Below, in pieces: positions 33,557 through 41,757 of a DNA stretch of 64,000 bases. Source of the stretch: DATLSM01 sp035534175 (lineage in GTDB: Bacteria > Actinomycetota > Thermoleophilia > Solirubrobacterales > 70-9); the NCBI GenBank assembly GCA_035534175.1, contig DATLSM010000073.1, positions 5,641 through 69,640 on the forward strand, given 5' to 3'. The notes under the pieces are model-generated. The model had not been told where the DNA came from, searched no databases, and was given only the letters and a program-made list of their open reading frames with translations. A program made the position numbers and the translations under genes. How positions within the stretch are numbered: position 1 is the stretch's first letter; each line of letters starts with the position of its first letter.

Positions 33557-34213
33557 ATGCAGGCGCCGCCGACCGATGCAGTCATGTTCGATAACGACGG
33601 CCTGTTGCTCGACACCGAGTCCGTCTGGACCAGGGCCGAGCGTGACCTGTTCCAGCGGCGGGGAGTCGAGTTCACCGCCGCCGACAAGCGGCATCTGGTC
33701 GGCACCTCGGCCGCCGTCGCGGGAGGAATCCTCGAGCTGCGGCTGAGCGAGCCGGGCCGGGCGGCGGCGCTGATCGAGGAGCTGAACGAGCTGGTCGTCG
33801 CCGAGCTCGAGCATGGGGTGGAGGCGATGGTCGGCGCGCGGGAGCTGTTGGGCAGGCTGAAACGACGCGGGACGCCAATCGGCCTGGTCTCCAACTCGCC
33901 ACTTCGCTTCGTCCGCCGCTCGCTGGAGATCGTCGGCTTTGAAGGCCACTTCGACGTGGTGGTCAGCGCGCATGAAGTGGCGGCTCCCAAGCCGGCCGCC
34001 GACCCCTATCTGGAGGCCTGCCGCCGGCTGGGCGTGGAGGCCGGTCCCGCGGTCGTGGCCTTGGAGGATTCACCCACCGGGGTGGCGGCGGCGCGAGCAG
34101 CCGGGCTGACCGTGATCGGGGTGCCCTCGATCGAAGGGGTCGCTCTGGACGAAGCCCACCACCTGGCGGAGTCGCTTCTGGACGAGGTCATCGCCCGCCG
34201 GCTCTCGCTCTGA
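33557..34213 (+). CDS. HAD-superfamily phosphatase / phosphoglucomutase-like hydrolase
   Basis: A 218-aa HAD subfamily IA enzyme. Motif I is MFDNDGLLLDTES with the nucleophile and acid Asp residues, motif II Ser is in LVSNSP, motif III Lys in APKPAADPYLEA, and motif IV ALEDSPTGVAAARAAG. The alpha-helical cap (residues 15-80) is that of beta-phosphoglucomutase/phosphoglycolate phosphatase-like enzymes. The substrate, a small phosphorylated metabolite, cannot be told. It is divergent from the 155-aa hypothetical gene across 25 bp with overlapping -10 elements. Confidence 0.9.
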   Translation: MQAPPTDAVMFDNDGLLLDTESVWTRAERDLFQRRGVEFTAADKRHLVGTSAAVAGGILELRLSEPGRAAALIEELNELVVAELEHGVEAMVGARELLGRLKRRGTPIGLVSNSPLRFVRRSLEIVGFEGHFDVVVSAHEVAAPKPAADPYLEACRRLGVEAGPAVVALEDSPTGVAAARAAGLTVIGVPSIEGVALDEAHHLAESLLDEVIARRLSL

Positions 34214-34228
34214 GAACGGTGGCCGGAT

Positions 34229-34251
34229 CTAAGCCTCAGGTTGAGGTTTAG
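34229..34251. terminator. Hairpin between convergent genes
   Basis: A 10-bp stem with one G-U pair (34229-34238 with 34242-34251) closes a 3-nt loop in the 34-bp gap between the HAD gene and the convergent hypothetical gene, overlapping the latter's stop codon. The stem ends in TTTAG, a weak U-tract. Confidence 0.5.
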
Positions 34252-35123
34252 CTACGGAGCACGCGCCGGCGGCGCAGCACCCGCTCGCAAACCTCGAGCA
34301 GCTCCTGAACTCTCCCTTCGGTATCGGCGTCGAGCTTGCCCTTAAGTGCCAGGTTCGCCGCCCTGCCGACCTCCCCCCGCTGAGCCTGTAGCGCTCCCAT
34401 GTCCTCGTCGTGCGCGGGGTCTGTGATCGCCCCTCGAAGCTCGACCAGCAGAGCCTCCAGTCCGACCCGCAGCTGCAGCGCCGCCTCCCGTCCGCGCCCG
34501 GCATCGAGGTCGGCGCGGGCGCGGAGCAGCAGTGTCTCGCAGGCGTCGATCCGCTCGCGCCCGGCAAGTACCGCCGCCGTTCGCTCTTGCGGTCGCAGCG
34601 ACTCGGCCCGGCGCCTTCGGCGCGATGCCCTGGTCACCCAGACGTCGACCTCGCGGGCCGCGAGGAAGCGTCCGGACGCGACCTCCTCTCCGCTCCCATA
34701 GCCGATCCGCACGGCGACCGCCCGCTCCGGGCGCAGCTCGTGGCCATGGGGGTCGGCGCTGGCCGTCGCGTGGGCATGCAGAGCCCGGTTCAGCAGATCG
34801 GCGCCCTCGCCGACCAGCGTGTCGGCCGCCTCCCCCTCGACCGCCCGATCCAGCCACTCGGCGGCCTCCTGCTCTCGCTCGAAGGGCTCGAACGCCCGCA
34901 CCGCAGTGGCCCGGGCCAGGGGCAGCTGGGCGAGCGGCCCCTCGGTGGCGACCGGCCGCGGCCGTCGGCGGCGCTTGGAGGCGGGCGCCGGCGCCCCGAG
35001 GGTCTCCAGGACCAGCACCCGCTCGACCCCCTGATCGCCGTCGTCGCGTGCCAGGTAGCGCCCGTCGGCCAGCGGTAGCGCGCCGGGGAGGTCGAACTGC
35101 ACGAATCCGAAGAGCTGGGCCAA
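34248..35123 (-). CDS. Protein of unknown function, helical C-terminus
   Basis: A 291-aa protein I cannot assign. The start FGFVQFDLPGALPLADGRYLAR is beta-rich; an Arg-rich linker (KRRRRPRP) follows, then a mid part with AVAVRIGYGSGEEVASGRFLAAREVDVW, and a C-terminal helical region rich in Arg, Glu and Leu. It is soluble with no signal. The TTG start at 35123 is supported by GATAAT ending 7 nt upstream. The pattern could be a cell-envelope or chromosome-associated protein, but I have no evidence for either. Confidence 0.7.
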   Translation of the reverse strand: MAQLFGFVQFDLPGALPLADGRYLARDDGDQGVERVLVLETLGAPAPASKRRRRPRPVATEGPLAQLPLARATAVRAFEPFEREQEAAEWLDRAVEGEAADTLVGEGADLLNRALHAHATASADPHGHELRPERAVAVRIGYGSGEEVASGRFLAAREVDVWVTRASRRRRRAESLRPQERTAAVLAGRERIDACETLLLRARADLDAGRGREAALQLRVGLEALLVELRGAITDPAHDEDMGALQAQRGEVGRAANLALKGKLDADTEGRVQELLEVCERVLRRRRVLRS

Positions 35124-35130
35124 CGGGCGG

Positions 35131-35136
35131 ATTATC
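35131..35136 (-). promoter_or_regulatory. -10 element GATAAT, leaderless promoter with TTG start
   Basis: On the minus strand GATAAT ends 7 nt before the TTG at 35123. Confidence 0.45.
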
Positions 35137-35166
35137 GCCCTCGGCCCGAGTCTCTATCTGCCGACC

Positions 35167-37662
35167 TCAGTAGCCGGCGGGATGTCGGACGACAAAGCCC
35201 GCCGGGTACGGCGCTTCGGTATGCCATCGCGGCCCTGAGCCCTGGGCGTCGCCGACGGTGTCCCAGCGCAGCCCGGCGATCTCGGCGTAGGTGTGGGTGG
35301 CATTGGCATAGATCGTCACCCAGCGCCCGGCGCCCGGCTGGCCCCAGCCCGCGAGGGCGCCCGAGGTGAGCGGGGTTGCGAGCAGGCGGGCAGCGTGGAG
35401 CACGTAGCTGACCGAGCCCGAGCAGTCATAGCCGGGCGAGTTCCAGGAGCCGTGTCCACCGCCCCAGATGTAGGGGGTGGTCGAGATGTGGTTGGCGGCG
35501 GCGATCATCGCCTGGATCGCGGGTGGAGCGTTGACCGGGGCGATCGCGCGGCCGTTGACGAGAGTGGCGGCCTGTGGCGGGTTGAAGTCAAGGTCGATCA
35601 GGCGGGGTTGGGCCTGGCTGGCGACGCTCACGCCGCCCAGGCTCATCCTGGAGAGGACCTTCTGTGGCCCGGTGGCACCCTGCATCTGCAGGGTCGTGCG
35701 CACCAGCGCATGGGAGGAGGAGGGAGAGGAGGTGGAGGAGGAGGACGCCCCGGTCCCCGGGCCGCCCGCCACCGGGGCGCCGTCGACCCTGCTGATCTTC
35801 ACCGCAAAGCCGTTCTGGTGGACGCAGGTCGAGGCGGAGACCCCGAGCTTGAACCCCCGTGCGGTGAGGTACTCGATCCCCGCCAGGACCCGCGGTTCAA
35901 CCTCACCGGCCCGGATCGCGCTCTGCTCGCAGGGGGGCAGGGAGAGGCGGGCGTCGGCGAGGGATCGGCGCCTGAGGCTCTGGCCCGAGAGCAGCAGCAC
36001 CTGGGCGGGGCTGGCCTTTGCCCAGAGCGGCCGGGATATGTGGAAGACCTTTGCCGCTCCACCTTGCTTCCAGCCGTCGAGGATTGCGGTTGGATCGATC
36101 TTGGGCGAGCCGTCGGGCTGGATCGAGAAGTCGATGTGGGCGCCTGAGCCCGAGCCGCCGACGACGGCCAGCACCGTTCCTGCCACGACCCGGGCGCCGC
36201 TGCTCAGCCGTTGTTCCCTGGTCGCCACCGGGGAGGCTCCGAGCTGCCCCAGAGCGGCGGCCCGAGCTCGGTTGGCGGGACGGTTGGGGAGCGCGTAGAG
36301 ACGCCGCCGCGAGCTCCTCGCCCCGGTTGCCGCAAGGTCTGGCGCGGTGGTCCTCATCGCCGTCAGCTCGGCGGCCGGAAGCGAGGGCTGGCGCAGCCTC
36401 GGCGTCCGGTAGCGGCTGCGGATCTGTCCCAGGTTGGCGTAGGTGAAGAGGCTGCCGTAGGGGTCGCGAAGCACCATGTAGTTGCCGAGTCGGGCACTGT
36501 GGCCGACCGTGACGATCGTTCCGTTGGCAACCGCCACCACTGGCGAGCCGGCGGTGGCGAAGATGTCGACTCCGGCGGCTCCGGGATGGGCCCGCTTGGC
36601 CGCGCTTGAGGCGGTGGCTTCGCTCAGCCAGTTGCGCTGAAGAGCTTCGGTGACGCCGGCGTTGTCCGCGTAGCTGACGTGGCCCTGCACGGGGAACTGC
36701 GAACCCTCGGCAAGCTGGCTCAGCGCACTGATCAGGTTCGCCGGAAGGCTCTCGTAGTTCGCCGCGTCGCTCAGCACCTCGTGCACGTACCAGCCGGCGT
36801 GGTTATAGGCGAAGACCGCCTTGTAGATGTTCTTGCCGCCGCCGGCGGCGGCAAGGTAGCGAGCCGCTGCACAGATCGCGTCGACCGGGTTGTTGGGGTC
36901 CTTGCGGCCGTCGCCGTTGCCGTCCACGCCCCAGGTCGCCCAGGTTGAGGGCAAGAACTGCATCCACCCCTCCGCCCCGGCGCTGGAGGGGCCCAGATTG
37001 GAGCCGAAGTCGGTCTCCACTTTGTTGATCGCGGCCAGCACCTCCCAGGGAATTCCGTATTGGGTGCCACAGGCCTGGTAGACGGGAAGCAGCAGGGGTG
37101 GGATTTCGAAGGAGCCGATGCCGAAATCAGAGACCCCGATCACCGCGCCGAGGGAGCCACCTGCGGTGGAGTTCGAACCCGCCGAGGAGCCCCCGTTGTC
37201 GGCACCTTTGCCGCTGCTCTTCTGCCTCGCTTTCCCGGCGCTCCTGGTACCGGGCGCGCTGAGGCCACCGTTCCTCCCGCTCATCGTCTTGGTGGCGGTG
37301 CTCCGGCCTTCGCTGGGGCCCTTCCCCGTTTGATTCCCGCCCTTCGGCGTGGAGGCGCCGGGGCTGATCGTCGCTCCGTGCTTGACGCCCGCCGATGGCG
37401 TCGTGGCTTGTTCTTCGCCACTCCCCGATCGCGGCTGGCAAGGCGACGCGGCGGCTTCGGTTTCCGCACTCGAGCTCCCGCCCCGGCGTTCGGCTTTTTC
37501 CGGGCAACTCGGCTGGCTGGCGGCCGTCGTCGTGGCGGTCGTTTCCAGTGGCGTCGTGGACTGTGCGGCGCTGGGGGGAGTCGCGCCCGCCATGTCCGCG
37601 CCCAGCGCGGTCAGGGCGCAGAAGCCGGCCAAAGCGATGGTCAGTGCGAGCTTGTGTCTCAT
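35167..37662 (-). CDS. Multidomain peptidoglycan hydrolase: SLT transglycosylase + degenerate M23 + NlpC/P60-like
   Basis: An 831-aa exported protein. After the signal peptide (HKLALTIALAGFCALTALGA) comes a low-complexity Thr/Ser/Gly-rich region to about 170. A lytic transglycosylase domain follows (WEVLAAINKVETDFGSN, catalytic Glu about 216; AEGWMQFLPSTWATWGVD). Next is an M23-like domain (HPGAAGVDIFA about 358; GAHIDFSI about 508) in which the HxH motif reads HxD and YxH reads YxN, so it is probably inactive. The C-terminus is NlpC/P60-like (YIWGGGHGSW, GYDCSGSVSYV with Cys about 745, HTYAEIAG His). The ATG at 37662 gives the clean signal peptide. Confidence 0.88.
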   Translation of the reverse strand: MRHKLALTIALAGFCALTALGADMAGATPPSAAQSTTPLETTATTTAASQPSCPEKAERRGGSSSAETEAAASPCQPRSGSGEEQATTPSAGVKHGATISPGASTPKGGNQTGKGPSEGRSTATKTMSGRNGGLSAPGTRSAGKARQKSSGKGADNGGSSAGSNSTAGGSLGAVIGVSDFGIGSFEIPPLLLPVYQACGTQYGIPWEVLAAINKVETDFGSNLGPSSAGAEGWMQFLPSTWATWGVDGNGDGRKDPNNPVDAICAAARYLAAAGGGKNIYKAVFAYNHAGWYVHEVLSDAANYESLPANLISALSQLAEGSQFPVQGHVSYADNAGVTEALQRNWLSEATASSAAKRAHPGAAGVDIFATAGSPVVAVANGTIVTVGHSARLGNYMVLRDPYGSLFTYANLGQIRSRYRTPRLRQPSLPAAELTAMRTTAPDLAATGARSSRRRLYALPNRPANRARAAALGQLGASPVATREQRLSSGARVVAGTVLAVVGGSGSGAHIDFSIQPDGSPKIDPTAILDGWKQGGAAKVFHISRPLWAKASPAQVLLLSGQSLRRRSLADARLSLPPCEQSAIRAGEVEPRVLAGIEYLTARGFKLGVSASTCVHQNGFAVKISRVDGAPVAGGPGTGASSSSTSSPSSSHALVRTTLQMQGATGPQKVLSRMSLGGVSVASQAQPRLIDLDFNPPQAATLVNGRAIAPVNAPPAIQAMIAAANHISTTPYIWGGGHGSWNSPGYDCSGSVSYVLHAARLLATPLTSGALAGWGQPGAGRWVTIYANATHTYAEIAGLRWDTVGDAQGSGPRWHTEAPYPAGFVVRHPAGY

Positions 37663-37859
37663 ACCTGGGCGCCTAGTACCCGTTGCCACGGATCGCCAGA
37701 CCCGCCTTTGCCATCTCCCCGCGCAACAGGCTCGACCACGCTACTGGCTGGCATACGGGCATGCAACGGCCCGCCTCGCCCCCCAACAAGCCCTTAATCA
37801 ACGTTTTTTGCTCCATGCTGAGTGAGGGGGAGGATTTCAACTCTGCCGGATGTGCTCGT

Positions 37860-37865
37860 TAAGCT
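37860..37865 (+). promoter_or_regulatory. -10 element TAAGCT, leaderless promoter
   Basis: TAAGCT ends 7 nt before the ATG at 37873. Confidence 0.5.
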
Positions 37866-37872
37866 GAGGTCA

Positions 37873-38199
37873 ATGAGCACGGATCAGGAGCACGAGGACC
37901 AGGACAGCATCAGAGCCCGCGGCGAGCAGGCGATTAGCGATTTCGCCCAGGCCCTGTTCGACAGCCAGGTGCTGGAGAACGCCCTCGCGGCCGCCTTCGG
38001 TGCCCGGGAGAAGGCACTGGAGGCCCAGCAGGCGGCGATGAGCGCCCTCAACCTGCCCTCGGCGGGAGAGGTCGAGCGCTTGGAGCGTCGCCTGCGCTCC
38101 ATCTCTCAGCGCCTGGAGGAGGTTGAGGAGCAAATCGACCGGGTTTCCCGCGACGTCGGCGAAATTCGCCGCAGGGCACGGAAACCGACCAAAGGCTAA
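37873..38199 (+). CDS. Small coiled-coil protein of unknown function
   Basis: A 108-aa soluble protein. The middle (RARGEQAISDFAQALFDSQVLENALAAAF) and the C-terminal coiled coil (VERLERRLRSISQRLEEVEEQIDRVSRDVGEIR) resemble polyhydroxyalkanoate granule-associated PhaF/phasin-type or generic scaffolding proteins, but this is weak resemblance. The ATG at 37873 has a TAAGCT -10 7 nt upstream; an earlier ATG adds 17 residues across the promoter. It converges on the nucleoside phosphorylase gene with a 9-bp gap. Confidence 0.75.
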   Translation: MSTDQEHEDQDSIRARGEQAISDFAQALFDSQVLENALAAAFGAREKALEAQQAAMSALNLPSAGEVERLERRLRSISQRLEEVEEQIDRVSRDVGEIRRRARKPTKG

Positions 38200-38208
38200 C
38201 CCTCGACT

Positions 38209-38901
38209 TTAGCTTGAGAGTACGGTCCTGGCGGCGCGTCCGGCGGATTTTGCCGCCCGCTCCAGTTCGATGTCCGTGATGCGCTCACCGCCCGCCGCCT
38301 CCTCGACAATCAGGACCGCAGCCGCGGCGATGCCCAGGGCATGCGCGCGGGCCAAAACCGTCGCGGTCTGCAGGTCCGCAGCCCCGACCGCGGAGGGAAG
38401 TGTCGCGGGCCCCAGGGGAAGGTGGTCGACGCTGGCGATTGCCGCCCTCGCGGCGCCTGGGCCCAGCTCGCCCCGAAGCCTCCGGCTGAGCTCGGGGTCG
38501 GGGCGAATCGCATCTGCCGCCGCCCAGGCCTCGCTGATCTCCAGCAGGGCGCCGGTCCCGTGGGCCGAGTCGACAGCGACGCAGGTCCCGACCCGCACCG
38601 CCCGCCTCAGCCCCAGCTCGGCCAGGTCGATGAGCACGATCGAGGCGCTCGGGCCACCCATCCCGGTCGCCTGGATCGTCAGCTCACGACCGGCTGGCGT
38701 CAGCCCCGTGTATCCCCACAGACCGCGCGCGTGGTTGCTCATCCTCGGTTCTCCCAGCAGCTCCTGGGCGAGCATCAGGGCGCGGCCGGGGTCGCCGACC
38801 AGCAGCGCGTCGGCGGCGATCGGGGCTGTCGGGCGAAGTCGCTTGGGCACCGCGGCGGACCATCTTGGCACCGCAGGCGCGGCTATCCGGCTGACGCTCA
38901 A
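38209..38901 (-). CDS. Nucleoside phosphorylase (PNP/UDP family)
   Basis: A 230-aa enzyme of the purine nucleoside / uridine phosphorylase family. Motifs are LLVGDPGRALMLA (phosphate binding), TGMGGPSASIVLIDLAELG, RVGTC and, near the C-terminus, AAVLIVEEAAG. It cleaves a nucleoside with phosphate to base plus ribose-1-phosphate in salvage, which fits the nearby hpt gene. The TTG at 38901 has GGGAG about 8 nt upstream. Substrate preference, purine or uridine, cannot be read safely. Confidence 0.85.
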   Translation of the reverse strand: MSVSRIAAPAVPRWSAAVPKRLRPTAPIAADALLVGDPGRALMLAQELLGEPRMSNHARGLWGYTGLTPAGRELTIQATGMGGPSASIVLIDLAELGLRRAVRVGTCVAVDSAHGTGALLEISEAWAAADAIRPDPELSRRLRGELGPGAARAAIASVDHLPLGPATLPSAVGAADLQTATVLARAHALGIAAAAVLIVEEAAGGERITDIELERAAKSAGRAARTVLSS

Positions 38902-38923
38902 CCCGTGGGCTCCCGTCTCCGGC

Positions 38924-38929
38924 TAGCCT
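38924..38929 (+). promoter_or_regulatory. -10 element TAGCCT, leaderless promoter of the cyclase gene
   Basis: TAGCCT ends 7 nt before the GTG at 38937. It is part of the palindrome GGCTAGCC (38921-38928). Confidence 0.5.
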
Positions 38930-38936
38930 CGACCCG

Positions 38937-40127
38937 GTGACCCCCGACGAGCGCATCTCCTTGGGCGAGGCATCGCGCCGCTCAGGCGTGCCACCCAGCA
39001 CGCTGAAGCGCTGGGCGGCCGAGAACGTGGTCCGCGTGAAGCGGGGTCGCTGGACCACCGCCGCGGCCGCCCAGGCGCGGGTTGTGGCGCGGATGCGCGA
39101 GCGCGGGCACTCGCTGGAGGACCTAAAGCGGGCCGGTCGCGAGGGCCGGCTCGCGTTCGGCTTCACGGAGGAGCTCTTCTCCGAAGCCGAGGAGCAGGTC
39201 AGCGTCGAGGCGGTCTCCCTGGAGACCGGCCTCGAGCCGGAGCTGATCGAGCGCATCCTCGCGATCCTCGGCACACCACTCGGGCGCGATCGCCTGCTCA
39301 ACCCGAGCGACGTCGCAGCGCTTCGCCATTGCGCCCGCGTTCTCGCTGCCGGCTTTCCGCTCGTCGCCTTCCTCCAGCTGGTTCGCGTCTACGTTCAGTC
39401 GATGCGACGCATCGCCGACGCCGAGGTGCGGCTGTTTCACCTCTACGTCCACGAACCGATGATTCGCGACGCGGTGCCGGAGCTGGAGATGGCGGAGGAA
39501 ATGGGACAGCTCGCCGGCGATATCCTGCCGCTCGCCGCGCCGCTGACCCAGTACCTCCACACTCGCTATCTGCGCTTCTTCCTCGAGCAGGACGTGGTCG
39601 GTCACATGGAGAGCGGGCTGGGGGAGGCCGCGGCGGAGCTGGGACGTGTGACGGTCGCCTTCTGCTTCATCGATATCACCGGCTTCACGCGCTTCACCGA
39701 GGAGGAGGGAGACCTGGAGGCGCTGGACCTGGTCGAGCGTTTTGTCGAGACGGTCGAATCCACATTGCCGCCGGAGGCGATGATCGTCAAGACGATCGGC
39801 GATGAGGTGATGGTCGTCTCCCCCGACGCCGCCTCGCTGACCGCCTGGGCGGTGGAGTTCCTCGCCCGCTTCCCCGAGCGCCCGCAGCCCCGGGTGGGCA
39901 TGCATTGCGGCGAGGCCGTCTATCGCGACGGCGACTACTTCGGCGGTCAGGTCAACCTCGCCCACCGCGTGGTCAGCCGCGCTCAGGCGGGCGAGGTCCT
40001 GGTCACCGATCGGGTGCTCGACACGATCGATGATCGAGAGGGGCTGGAGTTCGAGCCGATCGGCGAGGTGAGCCTGAAGGGATTCCCCGTCCAGATCCCG
40101 CTATTCCTGGTTCGGGCGACGGCCTGA
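38937..40127 (+). CDS. MerR-like HTH / class III adenylate cyclase fusion
   Basis: A 396-aa cytoplasmic protein. Residues about 5-70 form a MerR-type helix-turn-helix (ISLGEASRRSGVPPSTLKRW). The middle (90-235, PELIERILAILG to FFLEQDVVGHME) is helical and recalls the regulatory domain of mycobacterial Rv1264-type cyclases. The C-terminal cyclase domain keeps the key residues: metal Asp in FCFIDITGFT (about 246) and GDEVM (about 289), adenine-selecting Lys (about 285) and Asp (about 332, DYFGGQVNLAHR), and the transition-state Asn and Arg (about 340, 344). It should make cAMP as a homodimer. A DNA-binding cyclase is unusual. Confidence 0.88.
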   Translation: MTPDERISLGEASRRSGVPPSTLKRWAAENVVRVKRGRWTTAAAAQARVVARMRERGHSLEDLKRAGREGRLAFGFTEELFSEAEEQVSVEAVSLETGLEPELIERILAILGTPLGRDRLLNPSDVAALRHCARVLAAGFPLVAFLQLVRVYVQSMRRIADAEVRLFHLYVHEPMIRDAVPELEMAEEMGQLAGDILPLAAPLTQYLHTRYLRFFLEQDVVGHMESGLGEAAAELGRVTVAFCFIDITGFTRFTEEEGDLEALDLVERFVETVESTLPPEAMIVKTIGDEVMVVSPDAASLTAWAVEFLARFPERPQPRVGMHCGEAVYRDGDYFGGQVNLAHRVVSRAQAGEVLVTDRVLDTIDDREGLEFEPIGEVSLKGFPVQIPLFLVRATA

Positions 40128-40158
40128 CCTCTCGCCCGGGCCGGGCTCGGAGCGTGCC

Positions 40159-40164
40159 TACACT
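40159..40164 (+). promoter_or_regulatory. -10 element TACACT, leaderless promoter of tilS
   Basis: TACACT ends 8 nt before the ATG at 40173. Confidence 0.5.
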
Positions 40165-40172
40165 CACTTTCC

Positions 40173-41141
40173 ATGGAGAGCGACCGCATGCTGGAGGGGG
40201 TGCGGGCCGGGGGGCTGATGCCCAGCGGAACCCCGGTGCTCGTCCTGCTCTCCGGCGGGCGGGACTCGGTCTGCCTTCTCGACCTCGCGGTGCGGGCGCT
40301 GGGTCCAGGCGAGGTCACCGCGCTCCACGTCAACTACGGCCTGCGCGAGGACGCGGATCAGGATCAGCGTCACTGCCGAGACCTCTGCGCAGAGCTTCAG
40401 GTGGAGCTCGAGGTCGAGCGGCCCCGGCGGCCGGAGGGCCCGGGCAACCTGCAGTCGTGGGCACGCGACACGCGCTACGCGGCGGCCGCGCGGCTGGCGC
40501 TGCCCGGCGAGGCGACGATCGCCACCGGCCATACCGCCGATGACCAGGTGGAGACGATCCTCTATCGGCTCGCCTCCTCACCCAGCCGGCGCGCGTTGCT
40601 GGGGATGCGCCCTCGCGACGGGCGGCTGGCGCGCCCATTGCTCCCCTTCGCCCGCGCCGAGACGACTGCCTACTGCCAGGAGCGGGGCCTTGCCTGGCGC
40701 GACGATTCGACCAACGCCGAGGCGACCTACGCGCGCAACCGCGTGCGCCACGGGCTGATTCCGGCGCTCGCCGCGGTCCACCCGGCCGCGGCGGCGAACG
40801 TGCTGCGCACGGCAGAGCTGTTGCGCGACGAGGCCGAGGTGCTCGACGCGATCGTCGCCGCCGAGGTCGACGGCTCAAAGGGGGCGGCGAGGGGCACGAT
40901 TGGGCTGGAGAGATTCGCCGCGCTGGCGCCGGCGCTTCGCCGGCTCGTCGTGCAACGGCTTGCCGACTCCGTCGCCGGGCGACCGGTGGCGGGGGCGGCC
41001 CGCCACGCCGAGGAGGTCGCGGCGCTACGCCGTACCGGCACCGCGATGCTCGACCTCGGCGGAGGGATTCGCGCCGTCGTCGAGCGTGGCGTGCTGCGCG
41101 TGGAGCGCCGTCAATCGGCCGACACGCCGATCGCGGGATAG
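40173..41141 (+). CDS. tilS: tRNA(Ile)-lysidine synthase TilS
   Basis: A 322-aa N-type ATP pyrophosphatase. The PP-loop LLSGGRDSVCLL (about 25-36), HVNYGLRE, ATGHTADDQVETILYRL and RDDSTNAEATYARNRVRH are characteristic. It converts C34 of the CAU-anticodon tRNA(Ile) to lysidine so that AUA is read as Ile. The length fits short actinobacterial TilS proteins that lack the long C-terminal domain of E. coli. It opens the conserved housekeeping block, with hpt 56 bp downstream. Confidence 0.93.
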   Translation: MESDRMLEGVRAGGLMPSGTPVLVLLSGGRDSVCLLDLAVRALGPGEVTALHVNYGLREDADQDQRHCRDLCAELQVELEVERPRRPEGPGNLQSWARDTRYAAAARLALPGEATIATGHTADDQVETILYRLASSPSRRALLGMRPRDGRLARPLLPFARAETTAYCQERGLAWRDDSTNAEATYARNRVRHGLIPALAAVHPAAAANVLRTAELLRDEAEVLDAIVAAEVDGSKGAARGTIGLERFAALAPALRRLVVQRLADSVAGRPVAGAARHAEEVAALRRTGTAMLDLGGGIRAVVERGVLRVERRQSADTPIAG

Positions 41142-41184
41142 GAGAGATAGAGGCCTGCTTTGGGCCCGTCGGCGGAAGCGTATT

Positions 41185-41190
41185 TAGACT
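41185..41190 (+). promoter_or_regulatory. -10 element TAGACT, leaderless promoter of hpt
   Basis: TAGACT ends 7 nt before the ATG at 41198. Confidence 0.5.
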
Positions 41191-41197
41191 GCTCGAG

Positions 41198-41725
41198 ATG
41201 GGCGACCCAGCGATCGGCGAGACCCTCGTCACCAGCGAGGAACTGCGGCGCCGCGTCGCCGAGCTCGGCGAGGAGGTCAGCAGCGACTACGGGGGGCGCG
41301 ACCTCTTCATGGTCGGGGTGCTGAAGGGGGCCGTGCTCTTCCTCGCCGATCTGATGCGCAGCCTCACGATCTCCTGCGAGATCGACTTCATGGCCGTCTC
41401 CAGCTACGGCTCCCAGACCGACTCCTCCGGCGTGGTGCGGATCCTCAAGGACCTCGACGCGCCGATCGAGCAGCGCCACGTGCTGATCGTCGAGGACATC
41501 ATCGACTCCGGTCTGACCCTCCACTACCTGATGCGCAATCTCCGGGCACGCAACCCCGCCTCGCTGGAGGTCTGCGCGCTTTTGACCAAGCCGGAGCGCC
41601 TCCGCGTCGACCTCTCACCGCGCTACGTCGGATTTGAGATCCCCGATCGCTTCGCGGTCGGGTACGGCCTCGACCACGCCCAGCGCTACCGCAACCTCGA
41701 TTACGTCGCCGCGTTACGGGGATGA
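41198..41725 (+). CDS. hpt: Hypoxanthine (guanine) phosphoribosyltransferase
   Basis: A 175-aa purine salvage enzyme making IMP/GMP from PRPP and base. VLIVEDIIDSGLTL is the PRPP-binding signature, VGVLKGAVLFLADL the PPi loop and YVGFEIPDRFAVGYGLD the base-binding end. The tilS-hpt-ftsH order is widely conserved in Gram-positive bacteria. It carries its own leaderless-type promoter in the 56 bp after tilS. Confidence 0.95.
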   Translation: MGDPAIGETLVTSEELRRRVAELGEEVSSDYGGRDLFMVGVLKGAVLFLADLMRSLTISCEIDFMAVSSYGSQTDSSGVVRILKDLDAPIEQRHVLIVEDIIDSGLTLHYLMRNLRARNPASLEVCALLTKPERLRVDLSPRYVGFEIPDRFAVGYGLDHAQRYRNLDYVAALRG

Positions 41726-41743
41726 GGGGCAAAACCGCCCTGG

Positions 41744-41749
41744 TACGCT
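41744..41749 (+). promoter_or_regulatory. -10 element TACGCT, leaderless promoter of ftsH
   Basis: TACGCT ends 8 nt before the TTG at 41758 and 14 nt before the in-frame GTG at 41764; the spacing favours the TTG. Confidence 0.45.
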
Positions 41750-41757
41750 GATTTCTC

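Noticed and set aside
38920..38929. Third overlapping bidirectional -10 (GGCTAGCC) between the nucleoside phosphorylase and cyclase genes
   Set aside because: The minus-strand hexamer TAGCCG lacks the final T and lies 18 nt from the TTG start, which has its own SD-like GGGAG, so the geometry does not match the other two sites.
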